47,500 nucleotides of DNA from an uncultured Pelagibacteraceae bacterium (GTDB taxonomy: Bacteria; Pseudomonadota; Alphaproteobacteria; Pelagibacterales; Pelagibacteraceae). The notes beneath the pieces are model-generated. The model worked only from the letters and a program-made list of their open reading frames with translations. It had not been told where the DNA came from and did not search any database. A program made the position numbers and the translations under genes. Below, piece by piece: positions 27,196 to 35,178 of the stretch. The stretch is taken from contig CACJOS010000004.1 in NCBI GenBank assembly GCA_902595115.1, positions 1 through 47,500 of the forward strand. The letters are read 5' to 3'. Every line of letters begins with the position of its first letter. Positions within the stretch are counted from its first letter, which is position 1.

Positions 27196-28415
27196 GAATA
27201 TCTAAGCATGTGAATGAAGTTGATGAAGCTCTATCTATTTATATAAACCAAATCGTATACGATTTGAAAAGATCAAATAGAGATGTTGTAACACTTTCAC
27301 TTGGAGAAGCATTCTTTGATTTACCAGCTTTAAATATGGAAAATATAGATGTTGATAAGTCTTATCACTACTCTGACTCGCAGGGTTTGCCAAGTTTGAG
27401 AAAAAAGATATCTAAATATTATAATTCTAATTATAAAAGTTCTATAAATTTCGATAAAAATTTACTTGTCTCAGCAGGCTCTAAAATCATAATTTTTATG
27501 TGTATTAATCTTCTAACTAATCCTAACGACGAAGTTATAATTGTTGAACCATCTTGGTTAAGTTACAAAGAGCAAATTAGAATATCTAAAGGAAAAATTA
27601 TTGGAATTCCCATACATGAAAAAGTTTCAAATTATAAAAAGTATGTTTCGTCAAAAACAAAATTAATGATTATTTGTAATCCAAATAACCCTGCAGGAAC
27701 GATTTATTCTAAAAAAGAAATTGAAATAATCTACAATCTTGCAAAAAAAAATAATTTTGCAGTTATTTGTGACGAGGCATACTCTGAATTTACAAATAAA
27801 AATAAATTTTTTTCGTTAGCAAGAATTGATAAAAATCTTGAAAATTCATTAATTGTTAATTCTTTATCAAAAAACTTTGGCATCTCAGGATGGAGGATAG
27901 GATATGTAATAACAAATGAAAAATTTATTAAAAAACTTACCATTTTAAATCAACATCTGATTACATGTGCACCAACTATATTAAGTCAATATTTGTCTAT
28001 AAACTTTGAAAAATTTGAAAATATTTCAAAAAAACAGATAGCTGATTTATTAAAAAAGAGAAAAAAAATAATAAATTATTTAAAAATAAAAAAAATTAAT
28101 CACGTTTCTGGTATTTCGACGTTTTATATCTTTATTAAAATTGATAATTTTAAAAATCCAATATTTGACTTTTCTATGTACCTTTTATTAAAATATAATA
28201 TTAGTGTCGTTCCTGGTATATCTTATGGAGTTTCTACCGAAAAATACTTAAGAATTTCAATAGGCACTGAAAATTTAAATAAAATAATTAATGCAATTGA
28301 TAAAATTAATAAAATCAAAAAAAAAAATAATATTGACTATAACTTCCTAAAAAAGAGGATAAAAGAAATGGGCATAAGCAAATTTGAGGGAAAATTAAAA
28401 ACTAAACTTTTTTAA
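27192..28415 (+). CDS. Class I/II PLP aminotransferase
   Basis: Fold-type I aspartate-aminotransferase-like enzyme, 407 residues. NPNNPAG (163-169), CDEAYSEF (193-200) and the PLP Lys K227 in SLSKNFGISGWRIGY are all canonical. It differs from the two DegT enzymes and so probably acts on an amino or keto acid rather than a nucleotide sugar, perhaps making the acid used by the adjacent ligase. The last codons lie inside a terminator-like hairpin shared with the convergent AAC(3) gene. Confidence 0.85.
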   Translation: MRISKHVNEVDEALSIYINQIVYDLKRSNRDVVTLSLGEAFFDLPALNMENIDVDKSYHYSDSQGLPSLRKKISKYYNSNYKSSINFDKNLLVSAGSKIIIFMCINLLTNPNDEVIIVEPSWLSYKEQIRISKGKIIGIPIHEKVSNYKKYVSSKTKLMIICNPNNPAGTIYSKKEIEIIYNLAKKNNFAVICDEAYSEFTNKNKFFSLARIDKNLENSLIVNSLSKNFGISGWRIGYVITNEKFIKKLTILNQHLITCAPTILSQYLSINFEKFENISKKQIADLLKKRKKIINYLKIKKINHVSGISTFYIFIKIDNFKNPIFDFSMYLLLKYNISVVPGISYGVSTEKYLRISIGTENLNKIINAIDKINKIKKKNNIDYNFLKKRIKEMGISKFEGKLKTKLF

Positions 28416-29172
28416 TAAAAAAGTTTTTTAAATTTACTTTTTTAAAAACTAATTTTTTCAATTTTTCAATTTCCATGTAGGTAATAATACCTAAACCAAG
28501 CTTTTGTTGTCTTGCCAATTTATATTTTATAGCGTAATCGTGAAATTTATCGAACCTTGCCTCTTCCTTTTTAAAATTTCTTAAACAATAAAAAATTATT
28601 TTTTTACTGTAGACAACCCCTTTTATATCTATTTTAACTTTAAATTTTTTATCAAATCTATAACGTGCTCCAGCAAGTTTTTCAAAATAATGAATATGTG
28701 TTGCTGCACACGTATCATTAAAATTAACAATTTTACCATTTAACTTGTAAAACTTTTCAAAGAAAGAATTTTTTCCAAAACATTCGTAATTCGAAATATT
28801 TTTAATTTCTGTTAAATACTTTGAATATTTGCCAATGGAATAAACTGAAAAAATTGGATCTGCTGATCTACTTCCAGCTTTCAAAGACATTAAATAATTT
28901 GAAAATACTCCGCATACTGATGGTGTATTTATTTTGTTAAATTTACTGTTAATAGAATATGTAAAAGTTGGGACAACAAGTGTGCCTTGATTTCCAATAA
29001 CCTCAAAAATTGATTTTAAAAAAACCTCACACAAATTTTTTTTCGATTTGAGCTTACCAAAAAATGCGATATTTGAGTGTACAAATATTAAGTCCCCTTT
29101 TTTAACACCTATTTTTTTTAGTTTGTTTTTAATTTCAAGTGGTGTGTAATGATATTTTTTATTATTTCTCAA
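28402..29172 (-). CDS. AAC(3)-family N-acyltransferase
   Basis: 256 residues. GVKKGDLIFVHSNIAFFG, GNQGTLVVPTFTYS and THIHYFEKLAGARYRF match the aminoglycoside 3-N-acetyltransferase fold, including the His of the last block. In polysaccharide loci such proteins acylate amino sugars. Its start overlaps the acyl carrier protein stop by 11 bp, pointing to an acyl-ACP or aminoacyl-carrier donor rather than acetyl-CoA. An antibiotic-resistance role is unlikely from context. Confidence 0.8.
   Translation of the reverse strand: MRNNKKYHYTPLEIKNKLKKIGVKKGDLIFVHSNIAFFGKLKSKKNLCEVFLKSIFEVIGNQGTLVVPTFTYSINSKFNKINTPSVCGVFSNYLMSLKAGSRSADPIFSVYSIGKYSKYLTEIKNISNYECFGKNSFFEKFYKLNGKIVNFNDTCAATHIHYFEKLAGARYRFDKKFKVKIDIKGVVYSKKIIFYCLRNFKKEEARFDKFHDYAIKYKLARQQKLGLGIITYMEIEKLKKLVFKKVNLKNFFIKKV
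28404..28426. terminator. Perfect hairpin joining two convergent genes
   Basis: AAACTTTTTT (28404-28413), loop AAT, and AAAAAAGTTT (28417-28426) make a 10-bp perfect stem with a 3-nt loop and T-rich flanks on both strands. The stop codons of both convergent genes (TAA 28413-28415 plus; TAG 28404-28402 minus) are inside or at its edge, so it likely terminates both operons. Confidence 0.6.
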
Positions 29173-29386
29173 GTTTCAAAAGCTCTTTAATAGTTTGTTT
29201 TTTCTTATTTTGTATAAATGAAGTATTTACTTTTATTTTTAATTTTTTTTCTAAAAATATGATTAGCTCAACACCTTCGAAGGAATCAATAATTTTTGAA
29301 TCAAAAATATTTATGTTCAAATCACTCTTTTTAAGATTGCGTTTAAGTTTTTTCTCAAACCATTTCTGAATAATTTTTTTTTTCAT
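29162..29386 (-). CDS. Acyl carrier protein
   Basis: 74 residues with the ACP pattern: IIDSFEGVELIIFLEKKLKIKV, Ser35 in the DSxxxxEL motif being the expected phosphopantetheine site. It is much more basic than a fatty-acid ACP, so a dedicated carrier is more likely. Overlaps the AAC(3)-type gene by 11 bp and ends 2 bp before... the VOC-like gene upstream in the operon. It would carry the acid activated by the ligase at 25762. Confidence 0.8.
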   Translation of the reverse strand: MKKKIIQKWFEKKLKRNLKKSDLNINIFDSKIIDSFEGVELIIFLEKKLKIKVNTSFIQNKKKQTIKELLKLEK

Positions 29387-29387
29387 A

Positions 29388-30017
29388 TTAGTAATTCAAA
29401 AACTCGAATAACATTCCAGATGGAAATCTAGCAAAAAATATTTTATTTTGTTTTAATAATTTTACTTTAAAAATTTTAGTTAATTTTATTTTATCACAAT
29501 TTAATATTTTTCTTGCTAAACCGATATTGCCCACAAAAAAACTCATAATATTTGATCCTGTTGAGTCTAAGTAAATTTTTTGTTTTAATTTATATTTACT
29601 TTCAGAAAACTTAATAAATTTTCCAGCTTTATTTTTGAAAAAAAAATAATTATTTTTTTTTTTTATTTTTATAATTTTGCTGAGATACTTAATATCCTGT
29701 TTAAAATTTAAGCTACAAGATTTAATACTAATTGAATTTCTACTCTCGAAATAATCTAAAGAATTTTTTTTTTTGAGAGTTACATTCTTATATCCTATTG
29801 TTTCAATAAAATAATTTTTATCTTTGAAATGTAAGTTTATATTATGTCTAGAACTAAATTTATTATATAATGATTTTTTTTCTATAGGATTTACAATATT
29901 TTCAAAAGTAATTGTTTTTTTATTTCTTAAAAAATTGTTTTTCGAAATTACTTTATTTTTTTTGTGTACAAATGTTATGTGGGAAAAGAAGTTTATTTTT
30001 TTGTTATAACCTGTCAT
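29388..30017 (-). CDS. Possible VOC-fold (glyoxalase-like) protein, function unknown
   Basis: 209 residues, very Lys/Phe/Asn-rich and weakly conserved to the eye. The opening INFFSHITFVHKKN and the closing stretch from SNIMSFFVGN to FARFPSGMLFEFL resemble the start and end of two-module vicinal-oxygen-chelate proteins, but metal ligands cannot be placed reliably. It overlaps the methyltransferase gene by 4 bp and precedes the acyl carrier protein by 1 bp. It could be an epimerase or dehydratase of the carried acyl group; this is speculative. Confidence 0.35.
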   Translation of the reverse strand: MTGYNKKINFFSHITFVHKKNKVISKNNFLRNKKTITFENIVNPIEKKSLYNKFSSRHNINLHFKDKNYFIETIGYKNVTLKKKNSLDYFESRNSISIKSCSLNFKQDIKYLSKIIKIKKKNNYFFFKNKAGKFIKFSESKYKLKQKIYLDSTGSNIMSFFVGNIGLARKILNCDKIKLTKIFKVKLLKQNKIFFARFPSGMLFEFLNY

Positions 30018-30679
30018 TCGAAGTATATTAGTTCATAGTCTCTGTAATACCCAGCATCTTTAAAAATCCATTCCCACTCCTTTTCTGAAAAGAAACTTTG
30101 ACATGTTAGTGCCCAACACTGAAGATTAAAAAGTTCTTGGTCATTTCGATAACTCTCTGTAGATATAAATGAATTTTTAGAAATAGAAACGATATTCTTA
30201 ATAAAGTTTTTAACTTCATTGATTTTAAAATTATGTATTAGGTTTATTGATATTGCTAAATCAAAATTTTTAAATGGGTAATTTAAATTTTTTCTAGCAT
30301 CAAAGTGTCTTATTCTTTTTTTGATTTCATTAGGTGAAGTTTTTATTGCATGTTTTGATATATCTAAGCCATAAATATTTTTTGGACCTAAAAACTTAGA
30401 CAATTCGTATATTAAATGTCCCTTACCACATCCAATATCAATTATTTTTGAATTTTTATTAAGTTTGTATCTTTTAATTATTTTTTTTGCTACATCGATC
30501 CAGGATCCATTATATTTATAGCCGCCATACCCATATTTTCTTTTACCATCCCAATAATCATATCCGTATTTTTTTGCTACTTTCATAGAAGCAACTTTAT
30601 CATTCACCATTCTTTGAATGTAATTTCTCTTAAAGCTTTTATGATTTGGTGTTATTAATTTGATTTTTTTTAAAGGCAT
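30014..30679 (-). CDS. SAM-dependent methyltransferase (class I)
   Basis: 221 residues. KIIDIGCGKGHLIYEL is the SAM loop and GLDISKHAI the acidic second strand; AISINLIHNF corresponds to motif IV. The N-terminal 60 residues are Lys/Tyr-rich with a KYGYGGYKYNG stretch. Start is directly adjacent to the transketolase C-subunit stop. Acceptor unknown; likely a small sugar or acyl intermediate. Confidence 0.78.
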   Translation of the reverse strand: MPLKKIKLITPNHKSFKRNYIQRMVNDKVASMKVAKKYGYDYWDGKRKYGYGGYKYNGSWIDVAKKIIKRYKLNKNSKIIDIGCGKGHLIYELSKFLGPKNIYGLDISKHAIKTSPNEIKKRIRHFDARKNLNYPFKNFDLAISINLIHNFKINEVKNFIKNIVSISKNSFISTESYRNDQELFNLQCWALTCQSFFSEKEWEWIFKDAGYYRDYELIYFE

Positions 30680-31171
30680 TTAAAATTTTTTATTGATTTT
30701 TTTATCAGTTTTTAGACTAATAAATGTTGGACCTTTTTTTTTGTAGCATTCGTAAACATACCTTTTTGTATCATTACTATCTTTAGGGAAATATGATTTA
30801 ATATTTTTAAATACACTCATTGTTTTTTTAGCATCTAGTTCACTGTGACTTGGACCTAGTGTAGGATAGTCAGCAAACCCGACTAGTTTAACATTGCTTT
30901 TTTGCTGGTTTATATCTAATTTAATTTGTTCAAAAGGTCTTTCAATTAAAAATGGTGTTATCGTATATACCCAGGGCTTGAGTCCTTCTAAAGCCATCCC
31001 AGAAGCAAAACCAATTATACTTTGTTCACAAATTCCAAGATTATAGAATCTTTTTGGGTGATTTTTTCTAAAATCATCAAAAATACCATATCCAATATCC
31101 CCAACTACCAAAATAATTTTTTTATCTTTTTTTGCTAAATCATTTATAACTTTTCCAAATATTCTTCTCAT
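30680..31171 (-). CDS. Transketolase-like subunit, pyrimidine domain only
   Basis: 163 residues corresponding to the Pyr domain of transketolase-type enzymes: VVGDIGYG, then LGICEQSIIGFASGMAL with the catalytic Glu49, then the DYPTLGPSH segment. Stand-alone C-subunits usually have about 300 residues with a third, C-terminal domain; here the protein ends with FISLKTDKK after the Pyr domain. The next gene begins on the following base, so the short form appears genuine. It should pair with the 249-residue N-subunit to bind thiamine diphosphate. Confidence 0.78.
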   Translation of the reverse strand: MRRIFGKVINDLAKKDKKIILVVGDIGYGIFDDFRKNHPKRFYNLGICEQSIIGFASGMALEGLKPWVYTITPFLIERPFEQIKLDINQQKSNVKLVGFADYPTLGPSHSELDAKKTMSVFKNIKSYFPKDSNDTKRYVYECYKKKGPTFISLKTDKKINKKF

Positions 31172-31176
31172 GTCTA

Positions 31177-31926
31177 TTACTTTAAGCCTAAACTTTCTTT
31201 TCCAGTTAAAATTTCCTTTCCCTCTAATTTTCTAGCGTGCCATACAGGATCATTTTCAAATTTTTTAATTCCTTTACCTTTGATGGTATTGAATATTATC
31301 GCATTTGGCTTTGTTTTACTTAATTTCTTGAAACCGTTTCGAATGTCATTGAAGTTATGCCCGTTTTTTACATTTACTGTATTCCAATTAAAAGACTTAA
31401 ATTTTTTATTAAGACTTTCTAGGGGCAAAGCATCTTTAATTTTGGAAAGCGCTTGTATTTTATTATAATCAATTAATACAATTAGATTATTTAATTTATG
31501 TTTTGCTGATATTAAAAGAGTTTCCCAAGTAGTCCCCTCTTGACACTCGCCATCACTAATCATGACGTAAATATCTCCTTTTTCTTTTTTAATTTTTTTA
31601 GCAAAAGCCATTCCTGCAGCTATAGGTAAACCATGACCAAGACTTCCAGTAGTACAGTAAATTCCATTTTTACTATCTAATTCAAGGTGTGTAGTAATTT
31701 TTGTATTTAAACCTTTTGATCTTAAAAGAATTGAAAATGGAAAAGAAGCATGAGATTTACTTAGGATAAATTTATCCTTTTTTTTTAATACTTTTTCATG
31801 CAAAAAAACTAATATCTCAATCATTGAAAAGCTTCCTCCTAAATGAGCTTCTCCTTTTTTAATAAATGTTAAAAAGGTTTCTCTTCTTAGTTTAAGGCTT
31901 TTATTCTTTAAATTTTTTATGTTCAT
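31177..31926 (-). CDS. Transketolase-like subunit, thiamine diphosphate domain
   Basis: 249 residues. KSHASFP supplies the substrate-side His, GSLGHGLPIAAGMA the PP-domain loop, and SDGECQEGTTWE ... DYNKIQ the GDGx(N) metal-diphosphate motif. Length matches stand-alone N-subunits. Adjacent (5 bp) to the C-subunit. In polysaccharide loci such pairs transfer two-carbon ketol units to make branched or long sugars. A product such as sedoheptulose phosphate feeding the adjacent SIS isomerase is a possibility. Confidence 0.82.
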   Translation of the reverse strand: MNIKNLKNKSLKLRRETFLTFIKKGEAHLGGSFSMIEILVFLHEKVLKKKDKFILSKSHASFPFSILLRSKGLNTKITTHLELDSKNGIYCTTGSLGHGLPIAAGMAFAKKIKKEKGDIYVMISDGECQEGTTWETLLISAKHKLNNLIVLIDYNKIQALSKIKDALPLESLNKKFKSFNWNTVNVKNGHNFNDIRNGFKKLSKTKPNAIIFNTIKGKGIKKFENDPVWHARKLEGKEILTGKESLGLK

Positions 31927-31933
31927 ATGAATT

Positions 31934-32494
31934 TTATAAATTTGATTTGTAATTCAATGATCCAATTTTTTTATCAACTATAGCTAAGAGTATGGCAGCT
32001 TGTGTAATTTCAATTAGATTGTAAGATTTAGAGTCAATCCAAATATTTGTTCTACAATACTTTGATAAAATATTTTTTTTGTTAAAGCCATAAATTGAAG
32101 CACATTTAATTTTATTTTTATAACAGTACTTTGCGGCCTTTATAATATTTTTAGATGTACCACTTGCACTTAATAAAATTACTAGGTCTTTTTTAGATGA
32201 ATAATATTTAATAGAATTTTGTATCCAATTTTCAAAACCGTAATCATTAGAAAAGCAAGTTATTAAATTGCCATCTCCAAAAGAACTAGTAGTTATTTTT
32301 CCATTTTTTGTCATATCTGTTGCGAAATGTGAAGCAAGAGATACATTTGCACCATTTCCAAAAACTAATATTTTTGATTTTTTTTTTTTTATTTCTGAAA
32401 TGAATTTATCTAATTTTTCAATATCCTTAGTATTTAATTTACTTAAAATACCTGTTATTTTACTAAAGTAATTTTTAAAAAAATTATTTTTCAT
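31934..32494 (-). CDS. SIS-domain sugar isomerase (GmhA-like)
   Basis: 186 residues with the SIS fold: FGNGANVSLASHFATDM, SNDYGFENW and LSASGTSKNII parallel E. coli GmhA, a sedoheptulose-7-phosphate isomerase, and the length agrees. By eye alignment GmhA Glu65 aligns with Asp, and His180 (and His175) with Leu (and Thr), so the known acid/base residues are not retained. It may isomerise another ketose phosphate. It overlaps the epimerase gene by 4 bp and follows the transketolase genes. Confidence 0.72.
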   Translation of the reverse strand: MKNNFFKNYFSKITGILSKLNTKDIEKLDKFISEIKKKKSKILVFGNGANVSLASHFATDMTKNGKITTSSFGDGNLITCFSNDYGFENWIQNSIKYYSSKKDLVILLSASGTSKNIIKAAKYCYKNKIKCASIYGFNKKNILSKYCRTNIWIDSKSYNLIEITQAAILLAIVDKKIGSLNYKSNL

Positions 32495-33474
32495 TTTAAA
32501 TTAATTCTCTTCATCATTTTCACATTAAAATAAATATCATTATTTAATGAATCATTAAAAAAATTTGAGATATAAGCTTTTTTAATATCTTTTACAGCAT
32601 CTGCAATATTATATCTATTTACAAAACCAAGCTCTTTTTTTATTTTTTCAGAGCTTATGTGATATGATCTATTATCATTAGTCTCAGTTTGAATGATTTC
32701 AGTCTTTTTTCCTACATTTTCTCTGACAATATTCGCGAGCTCGATCACTTTTTGGTTATCATATCCTGCATTAAAAATTTTTCCATTTATTAATGAACTT
32801 TCCTTACTTAAACCTAATAAATAAATATCTAGCATATCTTTAATATGAATATTTGGTCTAAGTTGTGTGCCACCAAAAACAGTAATAGGTTTATTATTTA
32901 ACGCTAAATTTGTTAAAATATTAACAACTAAATCAAATCTTTGTCTTAAAGAATATCCACAAACAGTTGCTGGGCGGATAATTAAAACATCAAAATTTTT
33001 TGAGTTATATTTCATGCAGATATCTTCACAATTTGCTTTAAAAGCTGAGTAATCTGTTAAAGGTTCTAATTTCATTTCTTCATGAACATTCTGATCCTTT
33101 TTAATTCCATATACACTAGACGATGACGCATAAATAAATCTTTTTACACCATTATCTTTAGAAATCTTAACTATAGGCTCAAAAGCATCGAGATTAATTG
33201 ATTTTCCAAGTACTGGATCTAATTCAAAACTTGGATCATTGGAAATACATGCAAGGTGAATCACAGCATCATGTGATGGGATGGTTTTTTTTAGTAGCTC
33301 TATGTTTCGAATATCACCTTTAATTTGTTTAATTTTGTTTTGATATTTAAATACTTTTTCACCATAAATAAAAAGATCAAAGACTGTGACTTGATAATTT
33401 TTTTCAATAAGTTTATCTGCAAGTGCTGATCCTACATATCCAGCTCCACCAGTTATTAATACATTTTTAATCAT
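32491..33474 (-). CDS. NAD-dependent epimerase/dehydratase
   Basis: Extended SDR of 327 residues from the ATG at 33474, which places MIKNVLITGGAGYVGSA at the N-terminus; a start at 33522 would add 16 Lys-rich residues ahead of the cofactor strand. SSSSVYG and YSAFK (Tyr/Lys pair) are catalytic. It overlaps the methyltransferase stop by 8 bp. Family is UDP-galactose epimerase/dehydratase-like; the product is unknown. Confidence 0.85.
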   Translation of the reverse strand: MIKNVLITGGAGYVGSALADKLIEKNYQVTVFDLFIYGEKVFKYQNKIKQIKGDIRNIELLKKTIPSHDAVIHLACISNDPSFELDPVLGKSINLDAFEPIVKISKDNGVKRFIYASSSSVYGIKKDQNVHEEMKLEPLTDYSAFKANCEDICMKYNSKNFDVLIIRPATVCGYSLRQRFDLVVNILTNLALNNKPITVFGGTQLRPNIHIKDMLDIYLLGLSKESSLINGKIFNAGYDNQKVIELANIVRENVGKKTEIIQTETNDNRSYHISSEKIKKELGFVNRYNIADAVKDIKKAYISNFFNDSLNNDIYFNVKMMKRINLK

Positions 33475-34093
33475 TTTTTTTAAAAATAAATATTGAATTT
33501 TTTTCTTGTTTAGCCTGTTCATAATTTTCTCTATTTATTTCAATAGAGGAAATCTCTTGAAATTTATTCTTTAAAAGTTTTCTTAATTTTAAATCATTTA
33601 AGTATTTATTTGAAAAAGAATTTTTTTTTAAATTATAAGATATAATTAGTATTCCGCCCTTTTTTAAATATTTATGGAAATTCGAAAGCACTAATTTAAT
33701 ATTATCAGATACATAATAGATGGTTTTTAAGCAAATAATAACATTAAACTTTTTTAAAAAATTTTTATTATAGATGGTAATATCGTCAAAAATTACATTT
33801 TTGAATTTTTTTTTATGTATATCGGTTCCTATATACTTGAACTTTTTACTAAATTTACTTTTTAAAATTCCTGATCCAGCTCCTACATCTAGAATTTTTA
33901 TATTTTTAAGTTTTTTGTTCAAGTAATTTAAATAACCTTCTAAAATCATTGTTGTCTGATCAATATGAAAGTTTTTTCTTTGGTTCCATGGATCCTTTAT
34001 TTTAGAATACAATTTTTTGAAATCTCTTATAAATTTTTTGTTTTTAATTATATATTTATTTGGGTTTTTAAATGAAATATTTTTTTTAATCAT
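33467..34093 (-). CDS. SAM-dependent methyltransferase (class I)
   Basis: 208 residues. ILDVGAGSGILKSKF is the SAM loop, YIGTDIH the second motif, and ICLKTIYYVSDN motif IV. It is Lys-rich and compact, and overlaps the following epimerase start by 8 bp and lies 5 bp from the upstream epimerase. Substrate unknown; one of four class I methyltransferases in the window. Confidence 0.75.
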   Translation of the reverse strand: MIKKNISFKNPNKYIIKNKKFIRDFKKLYSKIKDPWNQRKNFHIDQTTMILEGYLNYLNKKLKNIKILDVGAGSGILKSKFSKKFKYIGTDIHKKKFKNVIFDDITIYNKNFLKKFNVIICLKTIYYVSDNIKLVLSNFHKYLKKGGILIISYNLKKNSFSNKYLNDLKLRKLLKNKFQEISSIEINRENYEQAKQEKNSIFIFKKND

Positions 34094-34098
34094 GTCAT

Positions 34099-35088
34099 CT
34101 ACTTCAAATTTTTAAACCAAATTTCGGTTGCTTTTTTAATATTTTTTTTATTCCATAAAGGTGCTGACTTCCAATAATTAATGTTTTTTAAAAGTTCATC
34201 TATTCCACGTTCAAATTTGATTTTTGGTTTCCATCTCAAAAGCCTTTTAATTTTATTGACATTGGCTTTTGAATTAAATGGCTCCCCTGGTCTTTTTGGA
34301 ATAAAAATTTTTCTTCCTCCAATTAAATTTGCTAAATAATTTATAGACTTAGGTTTTCCTGTACCTACATTAAAAATTTGATTCTTCACTTTTGAGAAAC
34401 AAGATTTTATAAAAACTTCAACTACATCATCTACATTTACAAAGTCTCTTTTTTGTTTACCATTACCTACAATAGTTAAGGGTTTATTAGATAGTTTTTG
34501 CTTTAAAAAAACGCCCATCACTGCACCATAAGCACCAGTAGTTCTAGATCTGGGTCCATAAACATTAAATAATCTTAGAGAAATATAATTTATACCATAC
34601 ACTTTTGACCAATGTAAAACGGCTTGCTCTCCAGCATTCTTTGAGAAGGAATAAGGATATAATGTGGAAATTTTATATTCTTCATTTACACTTTTTGATG
34701 GGGTTAGGCCATAACAAGATGAAGAAGCGGCATAAATAATTTTCTTTACCTTATTAAGCCTCATCGCTTCTAAAACATTTATAGTTCCACCAAAGTTCGT
34801 ATCGACATAGTCTTTAGGATTTACAATTGATGGGACTATGTCTGCTATTGCGGCTAAATGGAAAACACAATAAACGTTTTTGAACACTTTTTGTATACTT
34901 TTTAAATTTCTAATATCCCTCCTTAATATTACAATTTTTTTATTACTTAATATTTTGTTTAAATTTTTTAAGCTACCGTCTCGAAGATGATCAATAATAA
35001 CTATTTTTTTAATTTTCTTAATTTTGGTAAGTTTTTCGGCTAGATGGCTACCTATAAATCCTGCACCGCCAGTTACAATTACTTTCAT
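34099..35088 (-). CDS. NAD-dependent epimerase (UDP-glucose 4-epimerase-like)
   Basis: 329 residues, complete. VTGGAGFIGSHLAEKL at the start binds NAD; AASSSCYG and YPYSFSK give the Ser/Tyr/Lys catalytic set; RLFNVYGPRSR and GKQKRDFVNVDDV are typical of GalE/WbpP-like epimerases. It is the first gene of the minus-strand unit running to 28402, so the 35089-35178 spacer should carry its promoter. Confidence 0.88.
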   Translation of the reverse strand: MKVIVTGGAGFIGSHLAEKLTKIKKIKKIVIIDHLRDGSLKNLNKILSNKKIVILRRDIRNLKSIQKVFKNVYCVFHLAAIADIVPSIVNPKDYVDTNFGGTINVLEAMRLNKVKKIIYAASSSCYGLTPSKSVNEEYKISTLYPYSFSKNAGEQAVLHWSKVYGINYISLRLFNVYGPRSRTTGAYGAVMGVFLKQKLSNKPLTIVGNGKQKRDFVNVDDVVEVFIKSCFSKVKNQIFNVGTGKPKSINYLANLIGGRKIFIPKRPGEPFNSKANVNKIKRLLRWKPKIKFERGIDELLKNINYWKSAPLWNKKNIKKATEIWFKNLK

Positions 35089-35178
35089 ATTGGAATATAT
35101 TAATTATGAAATATGTATTTTATAAAGATTATTTATTCAACTTAAAAAGCATGTATTTGCAAAATTATTATTAATTAT
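35089..35178. promoter_or_regulatory. Divergent intergenic region
   Basis: 90 bp between divergent units: the minus epimerase operon and the plus TIGR04372-like gene. AT-rich, with several TATAAA/TATATT-like strings and no clearly paired -35. Promoter content is inferred from gene orientation. Confidence 0.28.

Noticed and set aside
28402-29172. Aminoglycoside resistance gene
   Set aside because: The AAC(3) fold is shared with sugar N-acyltransferases, and overlap with an acyl carrier protein gene in a glycan locus makes resistance unlikely.
30680-31926. Sulfopyruvate decarboxylase pair
   Set aside because: Subunit sizes are superficially similar, but the 249-residue partner has the transketolase N-subunit layout and motifs.
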